NCBI RefSeq assembly: GCF_020164535.1
Contig: NZ_JAIQZC010000005.1
Span: forward strand, 186,001 to 250,000
From: Psychroflexus montanilacus
Lineage (GTDB): Bacteria; Bacteroidota; Bacteroidia; Flavobacteriales; Flavobacteriaceae
Length of the DNA: 64,000 nt
Direction: 5' to 3'
Shown: positions 1-7,487 of the stretch, piece after piece
Position numbering within the stretch: the stretch's first letter is position 1
Layout: each line of letters begins with the position of its first letter
Notes under the pieces: model-generated
The model's database searches: none
What the model was told of the DNA's origin: nothing
Seen by the model: the letters and a program-made list of their open reading frames with translations, nothing else
Program-made: the position numbers and the translations under genes

Positions 1-1534
1 CTTTTTCTAGAAACTCTGAGTCTTTTTTGCCAATCACAAGCCCCATACGTTCTTGAGATTCGTTGCCAATGATTTCTTTGGCAGAAAGTGTAGAATCTCC
101 AACGGGTAGTTTGTCGATGTCAATATGACCGCCAGTGTCTTCAACGAGCTCACTCAAGCAATTGAGATGACCTCCGGCGCCATGATCATGGATGGAACGT
201 ATAGGATTTTCTTCGAGCTCTACCATAGCGCGGATGGCGTTGGCAGCGCGTTTTTGCATTTCGGGATTGGATCTTTGGACGGCGTTGAGTTCGATTCCGC
301 TTTCAAATGCTCCAGTATCTGCAGAAGAAACCGCAGCACCTCCCATACCAATTCTGTAGTTATCACCACCAAGAATAACGATGTCATCGTCTTTTTTTGG
401 AACGTCTTTCAGCGCCTGATTCGCTTTTCCGTAGCCAACGCCACCTGCTAGCATGATGACTTTGTCGTAAGCCATCAGTCGGTCATGCTCTTCGTGTTCA
501 AACGTGAACAGAGAGCCATTGATAAGTGGCTGACCAAATTTATTTCCAAAATCGGAAGCGCCGTTGGAAGCTTTGATTAAAATATCCAAAGGGCTCTGGT
601 ACAGCCATTCCCGTTTAGGAATCGCTTTCTCCCAGGATTTATCGTCTCTAAGTCTAGGATAAGACGTCAAATAAACGGCAGATCCAGCTAAAGGCAAAGA
701 ACCTTTACCACCGGCCAGTCTGTCTCGTATTTCACCACCACTTCCTGTGGCTGCTCCATTGAAGGGTTCCACAGTGGTTGGAAAATTATGGGTTTCTGCT
801 TTTAAGGAAATCACAGAATCGAAAGCTGAATTTTTATATTCTGAAGCGATGTCAGGACGGGTAGGGGCAAATTGCTCTACCTGCGGTCCTTTTACAAAGG
901 CTACGTTGTCTTTGTAGGCCGAAACGATGGTGTTGGGATGCGTTTCAGATGTTTTTCTGATGAGTTTAAAAAGCGATTCTGGTTGCTCTTCGCCATTGAT
1001 GACAAAGGTCCCATTAAAGATTTTGTGTCGGCAGTGCTCCGAGTTGACCTGTGAAAAGCCAAAGACCTCCGCATCGGTTAATTTTCGACCTAATTTTTTG
1101 GAGAGCGACTCCAGATAACTCACTTCTTCCTCGCTCAAAGCCAAACCTTCTTTTTGATTGTAGTCCGAAATACTTTCAATATCAAGAACGGGATCTGGCT
1201 GTATGTTGATGGTGAAAATATCCTGTTTTAACCCATCGTAACTTTGAGAAAGCATTTTATCATAATCCTTCTGTTCTGACGTGACTTCATAAAATTCTTC
1301 AATCCGTTGAACACCATCTATACCCATGTTTTGAGTAATCTCCACCGCATTGGTACTCCAGGGTGTAATCATAACTTGTCGTGGGCCAACAAACTGACCT
1401 TCAATATGAGTTTCATCGATGAATTGCGCATTGCCAAACACCCATTTGAATTTTTTGATGGTTTCGTAATCTGGACGTTTATCGATGGAAACTGCAAAAT
1501 AGCGCGTCGATTCAGCTTTAAAGAAAATGATCAT
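1..1534 (-). CDS. purL: Phosphoribosylformylglycinamidine synthase, N-terminal part (runs off window)
   Basis: This is the long single-chain FGAM synthase of purine synthesis, which converts FGAR, glutamine and ATP to FGAM in the cytoplasm. I translated the reverse strand: it begins MIIFFKAESTRYFAVSIDKR and stays open for about 511 codons to the window edge. Near the edge it reads RSIHDHGAGGHLNCLSELVE, the glycine-rich ATP/FGAR-binding segment of the synthetase domain (E. coli has a similar IHDVGAGG). The full protein should be about 1,220 residues, so more than half, including the glutaminase domain, is missing. The ATG at 1532-1534 was chosen because the family starts directly with this short strand. 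Several plus-strand open frames lie across it and are shadows. Confidence 0.93.
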   Translation of the reverse strand, partial: MIIFFKAESTRYFAVSIDKRPDYETIKKFKWVFGNAQFIDETHIEGQFVGPRQVMITPWSTNAVEITQNMGIDGVQRIEEFYEVTSEQKDYDKMLSQSYDGLKQDIFTINIQPDPVLDIESISDYNQKEGLALSEEEVSYLESLSKKLGRKLTDAEVFGFSQVNSEHCRHKIFNGTFVINGEEQPESLFKLIRKTSETHPNTIVSAYKDNVAFVKGPQVEQFAPTRPDIASEYKNSAFDSVISLKAETHNFPTTVEPFNGAATGSGGEIRDRLAGGKGSLPLAGSAVYLTSYPRLRDDKSWEKAIPKREWLYQSPLDILIKASNGASDFGNKFGQPLINGSLFTFEHEEHDRLMAYDKVIMLAGGVGYGKANQALKDVPKKDDDIVILGGDNYRIGMGGAAVSSADTGAFESGIELNAVQRSNPEMQKRAANAIRAMVELEENPIRSIHDHGAGGHLNCLSELVEDTGGHIDIDKLPVGDSTLSAKEIIGNESQERMGLVIGKKDSEFLEK

Positions 1535-1608
1535 TTCTTGATGGATTTGAGTTGTATTTTAAAGCCTTCAAAATTACGATAAATATGTGAGTATTTTTAA
1601 AATTTAGT

Positions 1609-1616
1609 TAAGTTTG
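1609..1616 (+). promoter_or_regulatory. Candidate -7 box for the DUF3810 gene
   Basis: TAAGTTTG matches TAnnTTTG exactly. The bases 19 positions upstream are GTG rather than TTG. The resulting 5' leader of about 50 bases would contain the palindrome at 1635-1650. Confidence 0.35.
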
Positions 1617-1634
1617 AGTTTTTAGGTATATCCT

Positions 1635-1650
1635 ATAGTATCAATACTAT
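1635..1650. repeat. Perfect 7-bp inverted repeat between purL and the DUF3810 gene
   Basis: ATAGTAT-CA-ATACTAT is a perfect palindrome with a 2-base centre in the gap between the divergent genes. Its size and tight centre suit a dimeric repressor site better than a terminator, as there is no T run. No regulator can be assigned. Confidence 0.5.
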
Positions 1651-1657
1651 TCAGCCA

Positions 1658-1665
1658 CAAATATA
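1658..1665 (-). promoter_or_regulatory. Candidate -7 box for purL
   Basis: The minus strand reads TATATTTG, a perfect match to the Bacteroidota -7 consensus TAnnTTTG, about 124 bases upstream of the purL start. No convincing TTG is seen 19 bases further upstream, so this is only a half-match. Confidence 0.3.
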
Positions 1666-1673
1666 ATTTTCAC

Positions 1674-2777
1674 TTGAAAAAAATCACTTTAAAATTTCTT
1701 GCTTTATTTTTCCCCATTCAGTTGCTTCTGATTTATGTTTTAAAGCAAAATCCCTTTTGGGTAGAGGAGATTTACAGTCGTAAGGTTTTCGTATTCGTTT
1801 CTCAAATTCAGCATTATTTGACCTCATGGATTCCATTTTCGATTGGAGACCTGTTTTATTCAGCTTTGGTGATCATCATTTTGTTTTGGGTCATTAACTT
1901 ATTTAAAAGAAAACCCACCAGAAATTTCAGGACGGGCAGATTTAGAAAACTAAAGTCGCGACTTTTGGAAGCAGTGGCTTTTTTATCCTTGATTTATTTT
2001 CTTTTTCATCTGTTTTGGGGATTCAATTATTATCGATTGCCGCTGCATGAGTCGTTAGGGATTTCAACAGACTATACCAAAGAGGAATTACACGAATTTG
2101 CTTGTGATTTGATTCAAAAAACCAACACCTTACATTCAGAATTGACTGAAAATGATAGTTTAAAGGTTGAGTATGAATTTACTCAAAATCAACTTCAGCA
2201 ATCGGTTTTTGAAGCTTACAAGCGTTCCAAAAATGAAGATTTACAAATTCCATATCGGGTGGAGAATGTTAAAAAATCGCTGTTTTCTTTACCATTATCT
2301 TATGCTGGTTTTAGTGGTTATGTCAATCCATTTACGAATGAAGCTCAGTACAATTATAAAATTCCAAAATACAAGCTGCCTACTACAATGGCTCATGAAA
2401 TTGGGCATCAGCTGGGTTTTTCTAAAGAAAATGAAGCCAATTTTATCGCTGCAATTATCACGATGGAAGATGAAAATCAATTTTTGCGCTATTCGGGTTT
2501 AACTTTTTCTTTAAAGTATAGTCTCAATGACATGTACAAAAAAGATCCTCTTTTATCTGAAGCTCTTATTGAAGAACTCAATCCTGGAGTCATGAAAAAT
2601 TATAAAGAAGTTCAAGAATTTTGGCAAGCCTACAGCGGTCCCGTGGAGTTGGTTATGGAAACTGTTTACGGCAATTACCTCAAAGTCAATAATCAGCCAC
2701 AAGGCATCGAAAGTTACAATTATGTTGTGGCTTTGCTTGTTAATTACTATCAACAAAAACAAACTATTAATCACTAA
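1674..2777 (+). CDS. DUF3810 family membrane protein with zinc-peptidase motif
   Basis: The 367-residue protein has hydrophobic segments near residues 5-22, 58-77 and 100-118. A large non-cytosolic domain follows, carrying HEIGH at 241-245 and a downstream glutamate in KENEANF, which together look like a gluzincin-type zinc site. DUF3810 proteins are common in Bacteroidota; their substrate is unknown to me. The only usable start is TTG at 1674: no in-frame ATG precedes the first membrane segment and the next methionine is in the active-site region. It is separated by 11 bases from the following amidohydrolase gene and is probably co-transcribed with it. Confidence 0.85.
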   Translation: MKKITLKFLALFFPIQLLLIYVLKQNPFWVEEIYSRKVFVFVSQIQHYLTSWIPFSIGDLFYSALVIIILFWVINLFKRKPTRNFRTGRFRKLKSRLLEAVAFLSLIYFLFHLFWGFNYYRLPLHESLGISTDYTKEELHEFACDLIQKTNTLHSELTENDSLKVEYEFTQNQLQQSVFEAYKRSKNEDLQIPYRVENVKKSLFSLPLSYAGFSGYVNPFTNEAQYNYKIPKYKLPTTMAHEIGHQLGFSKENEANFIAAIITMEDENQFLRYSGLTFSLKYSLNDMYKKDPLLSEALIEELNPGVMKNYKEVQEFWQAYSGPVELVMETVYGNYLKVNNQPQGIESYNYVVALLVNYYQQKQTINH

Positions 2778-2788
2778 ATCAAATTTCA

Positions 2789-5779
2789 ATGAAACAAAAC
2801 GTCTTTCTTTTATTTTGCTTATTGAGTTTTGGCCTTTTTGCGCAGGACTATTTTCCTGATAATACAGGGGTTAAAACCAAATCCAGCAATTACATCGCAG
2901 TAGAATCTGCCATAATTCATATTTCTCCATCCAAAACCCTTGAAAATGCAACGTTGTTGTTTAAGGACGGGAAAATTGTGGATGTTGGTAAAAATGTGAA
3001 ACTTCCAGAAAACACCTTAAAAGTTGATGCTAAAGGCAAACACGTGTATCCTTCTTTTGTTGAGGTTTACTCAGATTTTGGCATAAAAGATATTGAAAGT
3101 GCGCCAAGATCCTCACAACCCCAATACGATCCCAACAGAAAAGGCTACTATTGGAATGATCACGTGAGACCAGAGCAGTCGGCAACCTCGCATTTCAAAT
3201 TTGATGAGAAAACTGCAGAAACTATGCGTAAAGCTGGTTTTGGTGCAGTGAACACGCACATCAACGATGGCTTTGTAAGAGGAAGTGGGGCTTTATTTGC
3301 CCTGGCTGAAAGTGAAAATTTCAATAGAAATCTATTGAGAGAAGAGTCTGGGATGTATTATGCTTTTAGTAAAAGCAAGCAATCTCGCCAGGCTTACCCA
3401 AGTTCGATCATGGGCTTTACGGCACTTTTGAGACAATTTTATCATGATGCCAAAGCTTATGAAAACGGCATTATAGAAGAAAAGGACCTGGCTATAGAAG
3501 CTTATTTGGCCAAAAAGAACTTGCCCCAATTATTTTCTGTAGACGATTACCTCAATGCCTTTAGAGCAGATAAAGTTGGTGATCAGTTTGGTGTTCAGTA
3601 CACCATTATAGGTTCTGGAGACGAGTACAAAAGAATTGAAGATTTGAAAAAAATCAACGCTCATTTTGTATTGCCTTTGAAATTTCCTGATGCTTATGAT
3701 GTCGAAGACCCATTTTTGAGAGAATACCTTTCCCTGGGAGACATGAAGCACTGGCAGTATGCGCCAGCGAATGCTAAAATACTTGCAGAAAACGGTGTTG
3801 ATATTTCTTTTACATCCAAAGGACTAAAGTCCCCAGACGAATTGCTGAAGAATTTGAAAAAAGCAGTAGAACACGGTCTGGATAAAAGCACAGCGCTCGC
3901 GGGATTAACCACTCAGCCAGCCAAAGCTATTGGAGCTTCCGAGCTTTTGGGAACTTTAGAAAAAGGCAAGTTGGCTAACTTTATCATTACTTCCGATGAA
4001 CTTTTTGAAGATGATTTTAAAATTTATGAAAACTGGGTTCAGGGCCAAAAACACAGTTTGGAGCCACTAAATGTTGTGGACATTTCAGGAGATTATGATT
4101 TAGTATTCAATGGAAAAACATACGACTTAAGCATCAAAAACAAGTCAGATAAATTTTCTGCTGAAGTCAAACTAGATACCTTAAAGCTAGGCAGTAAGTT
4201 AACCTACGAAGACGACTGGATGACTTTAATCTTAAGTGATGAGGATAAGTCTAAAGAAGAATACGCGATTTTATCTTCAAAGATTGAAGCTTTTCAAGAG
4301 AGTTTTAGCGGTAAAGCTATTTTAGCCAACGGCGACGCAACTACCTTTAAAGCCACCAAGAAAAAATCTGAGTCTTCAGAAAAAGACGAAGACGATACGG
4401 AAGAAGAGGAGGGCGATGATAAGGAAATGCTATCTATGTCTTATCCAAATCTTGCTTATGGCAGAGATGCTGCAAGTTCACAGCCAGAGCGACTTTTGAT
4501 TAAAAATGCTACCGTTATCACAGGTGAGTCTGAAGGAACTTTGGAAAATACAGATGTTTTACTTAAAGACGGTAAAATTGAAAAAATTGGAAAAGACCTG
4601 AGTGATCGTAGAGCTGAAGTTATTGATGGGACTGGCAAGTTTTTGACTGCTGGAATTATAGATGAGCACTCACACATTGCTGGTTCTTCAATCAATGAAG
4701 GGGGGCACAATTCTTCTGCTGAAGTGACTATGGAAGATGCTGTAGATCCAGATGATATCAGTATTTACAGATCTTTGGCTGGCGGTGTAACGAGCATTCA
4801 GCTTTTGCACGGTTCTGCCAACCCGATAGGAGGAAGATCTGCCATTTTGAAGCTAAAGTGGGGAGAAAATGCTGAGGATTTAATTTACGACAACTCGCCA
4901 AAATCAATCAAGTTTGCATTGGGAGAAAACGTAAAGCAATCCAACTGGGGAGGAAACTCGAGATTCCCTCAATCCAGGATGGGTGTTGAGCAAGTCTTCA
5001 GAGATTATTTCTCCAGAGCCAAAGCTTATGGTGAGAAAAAAGCTTCTGGAAAGCCTTACCGTTACGACGATGAGATGGAAACTTTACTAGAAATCTTAAA
5101 CGGAGAGCGACACATCAGTTGTCACTCCTACGTGCAAAGTGAAATCAATATGTTGATGAAAGTAGCAGAAGAGTTTGACTTTACTGTGAACACGTTTACC
5201 CACATTTTGGAAGGTTATAAAGTCGCAGATATTATGAAGGAACACGGAGCGGGTGCTTCAACCTTCAGTGACTGGTGGGCCTATAAATATGAAGTAAAAG
5301 ATGCTATTCCTTTTAATGCGGCGATTATGCACAATCAAGGGGTTACTGTAGCTATCAACAGTGATGATGGCGAAATGATAAGACGACTTAACCAGGAAGC
5401 TGCAAAAACAATGAAGTACGGAGGCGTTTCTGCGGAAGAGGCCTGGAAATTTGTGACGCTCAACCCAGCGAAATTACTTCATATGGACGATCGCGTAGGA
5501 AGTATCAAAGTAGGAAAAGATGCAGATGTTGTCCTTTGGAATTCAGATCCGCTTTCCATTTATGCTAAACCAGAGAAAACTATTATTGACGGTGTGGTGT
5601 ATTTTGATATCGAAAAAGATAAAGCGATGCGCGATCAAATTCAGAAAGAAAGACAATTCTTGATCAATAAAATGATGAAAGCCAAAAATAAAGGCCTAAA
5701 AACACAACCGATCAAGAAAAAAGAAAAAGAATTTCTACACTGCGACAGTCTAGATGACATTAACCATATACACGAATAA
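2789..5779 (+). CDS. Secreted double-domain amidohydrolase (one half active-like, one degenerate)
   Basis: This 996-residue protein has a signal peptide (about residues 1-19) and two amidohydrolase folds joined by a beta-rich spacer and an acidic linker (about 522-548). The C-terminal fold keeps the metal site of imidazolonepropionase/dihydroorotase-like enzymes: HSH at 627-629, later histidines in CHSY and THIL, and the catalytic aspartate in NSDDG. In the N-terminal fold the matching HxH has become YSD (94-96) and the later ligands are also missing, so it is probably a structural or binding domain. The substrate cannot be read from sequence; cyclic amides or peptides are possible. The next gene is a third, also degenerate, fold of the same family. 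Confidence 0.85.
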   Translation: MKQNVFLLFCLLSFGLFAQDYFPDNTGVKTKSSNYIAVESAIIHISPSKTLENATLLFKDGKIVDVGKNVKLPENTLKVDAKGKHVYPSFVEVYSDFGIKDIESAPRSSQPQYDPNRKGYYWNDHVRPEQSATSHFKFDEKTAETMRKAGFGAVNTHINDGFVRGSGALFALAESENFNRNLLREESGMYYAFSKSKQSRQAYPSSIMGFTALLRQFYHDAKAYENGIIEEKDLAIEAYLAKKNLPQLFSVDDYLNAFRADKVGDQFGVQYTIIGSGDEYKRIEDLKKINAHFVLPLKFPDAYDVEDPFLREYLSLGDMKHWQYAPANAKILAENGVDISFTSKGLKSPDELLKNLKKAVEHGLDKSTALAGLTTQPAKAIGASELLGTLEKGKLANFIITSDELFEDDFKIYENWVQGQKHSLEPLNVVDISGDYDLVFNGKTYDLSIKNKSDKFSAEVKLDTLKLGSKLTYEDDWMTLILSDEDKSKEEYAILSSKIEAFQESFSGKAILANGDATTFKATKKKSESSEKDEDDTEEEEGDDKEMLSMSYPNLAYGRDAASSQPERLLIKNATVITGESEGTLENTDVLLKDGKIEKIGKDLSDRRAEVIDGTGKFLTAGIIDEHSHIAGSSINEGGHNSSAEVTMEDAVDPDDISIYRSLAGGVTSIQLLHGSANPIGGRSAILKLKWGENAEDLIYDNSPKSIKFALGENVKQSNWGGNSRFPQSRMGVEQVFRDYFSRAKAYGEKKASGKPYRYDDEMETLLEILNGERHISCHSYVQSEINMLMKVAEEFDFTVNTFTHILEGYKVADIMKEHGAGASTFSDWWAYKYEVKDAIPFNAAIMHNQGVTVAINSDDGEMIRRLNQEAAKTMKYGGVSAEEAWKFVTLNPAKLLHMDDRVGSIKVGKDADVVLWNSDPLSIYAKPEKTIIDGVVYFDIEKDKAMRDQIQKERQFLINKMMKAKNKGLKTQPIKKKEKEFLHCDSLDDINHIHE

Positions 5780-5780
5780 G

Positions 5781-7073
5781 ATGAATTACAAACATATATT
5801 GACGAGCTGTATTGTTGCACTGGCCTTGGTTTTTTCTGCTCAGGCGCAACAAACCCCAGCTCCAAAACAAACGGAAGCCATTTCAATAGTAGGAGCGACT
5901 GCCCACATTGGAAATACAGAAGTTATTGAGAACTCTGTGGTCGTTTTTGAAGATGGCAAAATCACTTACGTTGGAACGGATGTGTCCAAAGCGAAGGGTA
6001 ACCAAATCAAGGCTGAAGGTAAGCACGTTTATCCAGGCTTTATAGCGCCTAATGCTACTTTAGGTCTGGTTGAAATCGATGCTGTAGCTGCGACAGATGA
6101 TGAAGATGAATTGGGTAAAATGTTACCTCACGTCAGAAGCTTGATCGCTTACAATGCAGAGAGTCAGGTGGTGGAAAGCATGCGTCCCAATGGCGTTTTG
6201 ATGGGTCAAATCACTCCTCAGGGCGGTCGTATTTCTGGAACATCTTCGGTGGTACAATTTGATGCCTGGAACTGGGAAGATGCTGTGATCAAGAAGGACG
6301 ATGCCATCCATTTGAACTGGCCAAGCGGATTTAGCCTAAGTGGAAGCTGGTCGGATTCCAATCGAGTTTGGGAAAAAAATAAAGAGTACACCAAAGAGAT
6401 TGATGAAGTGGTTGCTTATTTCCAAAATGCTAAAACTTATGTTCCAGGTTCAAAGGAAAGAGACCTAGAATTTGAAGCCATGGCAGGCTTATTTGATGGA
6501 TCCAAAGCCTTGTTCGTTCATGCTGATGGTGAAAAAGAAATCAAAGATGCCATTAGCTTTAAGCGAAAAATGAATTTAGAAAGAGTGACGATTGTTGGAG
6601 GATATCACGCCTACAAAGTGGCAGAGGATCTGGCGGCTAATGATGTTTCGGTGTTGGTACAACGTACTCATTTAAATCCAAGTTTTGAAGATGATGATTA
6701 CGACTTGCCTTATAAATTGCCAAAGTTATTGAGCGATGCTGGCGTACTGGTAGCGCTGGAAGGCAGTGGACGTATGGAACGGATGAATTCCAGAAACTTG
6801 CCTTTCTATGCTGGAACCGCTGCCGCTTTTGGAGTTGAAAAAGAATTGGCTGTACAAATGATTACTTTGAATACTGCAAAAATTCTTGGAATGGAAGATC
6901 AAATTGGATCTCTGGAAGCAGGTAAGGATGCAACCTTGTTTATAAGTGAAGGCGATGCGCTGGATATGCAGGGAAACATCATGGACAAAGTTTACATCCA
7001 GGGTAGAGACGTGAGTCTGGAGACACATCAAACTGAATTGAGCGACCGGTATTCTAAAAAGTATCAAGAGTAG
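5781..7073 (+). CDS. Secreted amidohydrolase-like protein lacking metal ligands
   Basis: The 430-residue protein starts at the ATG one base after the stop of the previous gene, which gives a clean signal peptide MNYKHILTSCIVALALVFSA with cleavage after AQA. An upstream in-frame ATG at 5754 would overlap the neighbour and push the signal peptide inward, so it was not used. The fold is that of the amidohydrolase superfamily, including the C-terminal ILGMEDQIGSLEAGKDA segment, but the HxH site reads NAT and the NSDD-type aspartate is replaced by EGSGR. Catalysis by the usual mechanism is unlikely. Its tight coupling suggests a complex or helper role with the upstream enzyme. A strong terminator follows. 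Confidence 0.83.
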   Translation: MNYKHILTSCIVALALVFSAQAQQTPAPKQTEAISIVGATAHIGNTEVIENSVVVFEDGKITYVGTDVSKAKGNQIKAEGKHVYPGFIAPNATLGLVEIDAVAATDDEDELGKMLPHVRSLIAYNAESQVVESMRPNGVLMGQITPQGGRISGTSSVVQFDAWNWEDAVIKKDDAIHLNWPSGFSLSGSWSDSNRVWEKNKEYTKEIDEVVAYFQNAKTYVPGSKERDLEFEAMAGLFDGSKALFVHADGEKEIKDAISFKRKMNLERVTIVGGYHAYKVAEDLAANDVSVLVQRTHLNPSFEDDDYDLPYKLPKLLSDAGVLVALEGSGRMERMNSRNLPFYAGTAAAFGVEKELAVQMITLNTAKILGMEDQIGSLEAGKDATLFISEGDALDMQGNIMDKVYIQGRDVSLETHQTELSDRYSKKYQE

Positions 7074-7106
7074 TTGTAATGCTCTCGAGTGAATATTTCG
7101 ATTAAT

Positions 7107-7138
7107 AAAAAAGCTGCTCAAAATGAGCAGCTTTTTTT
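7107..7138 (+). terminator. Rho-independent terminator after the amidohydrolase operon
   Basis: The stem AAAGCTGCTCA / TGAGCAGCTTT with a 3-base loop is followed by a T run. It closes the DUF3810-amidohydrolase operon. Confidence 0.9.
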
Positions 7139-7180
7139 ATGTTAATCCAAGCCTAAGGCAGGCATTATGATAATGCAGAG

Positions 7181-7289
7181 TGTCATTCCGAGGGAAGTGA
7201 AACGACGAGGAATCTTTTTATGTTGAATTTCTTAATGCTTTTCGACAGTTGAGATTCATCAGTCGACTGAAGTCTCCTTCAGAATGACA
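7181..7289. repeat. REP-like element, copy A
   Basis: An intergenic element of about 109 bases with perfect 8-base terminal inverted repeats (TGTCATTC at 7181-7188, GAATGACA at 7282-7289). The inner parts of the arms also pair imperfectly (AGGAATCT facing AGATTCAT). It has no coding capacity. Copy B follows 8 bases later in the same orientation. Confidence 0.75.
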
Positions 7290-7297
7290 GTGATGTT

Positions 7298-7444
7298 TGT
7301 CATTCCGACAGAGAAGTTTTTTCTGCTTCGAGGAAACTGCCTGCGTTTCCTTGACAAAGGCAGGGAATCTTTTTATCATGGAATTCGTTAGCGTTTTCGT
7401 CTATTGAGATTCATCAGTCGACTTTGGTCTCCTTCTGAATGACA
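7298..7444. repeat. REP-like element, copy B, with internal insertion
   Basis: It has the same termini as copy A (TGTCATTC at 7298-7305, GAATGACA at 7437-7444) and shares the block TTGAGATTCATCAGTCGACT. It is about 38 bases longer because of an inner segment at 7337-7363 (CTGCCTGC...AAAGGCAG) that forms its own hairpin. The same inner segment recurs at 14651-14676. With copy A it fills the gap upstream of recG. Confidence 0.75.
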
Positions 7445-7487
7445 TCAAAAAAAACTGAGTTTACACGAAATATAGTATTTTCGTTTT

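Noticed and set aside
125-1582. Several plus-strand open frames of 60-108 residues
   Set aside because: They lie antisense to purL, whose reverse-strand translation is continuous and clearly recognisable; their sequences have no family features.
6726-7121. Minus-strand frame of 131 residues
   Set aside because: It is antisense to the second amidohydrolase gene, runs into its terminator, and looks like a shadow.
7181-7444. Possible CRISPR array
   Set aside because: There are only two long units with palindromic ends and an 8-base gap, not short regular repeats with unique spacers.
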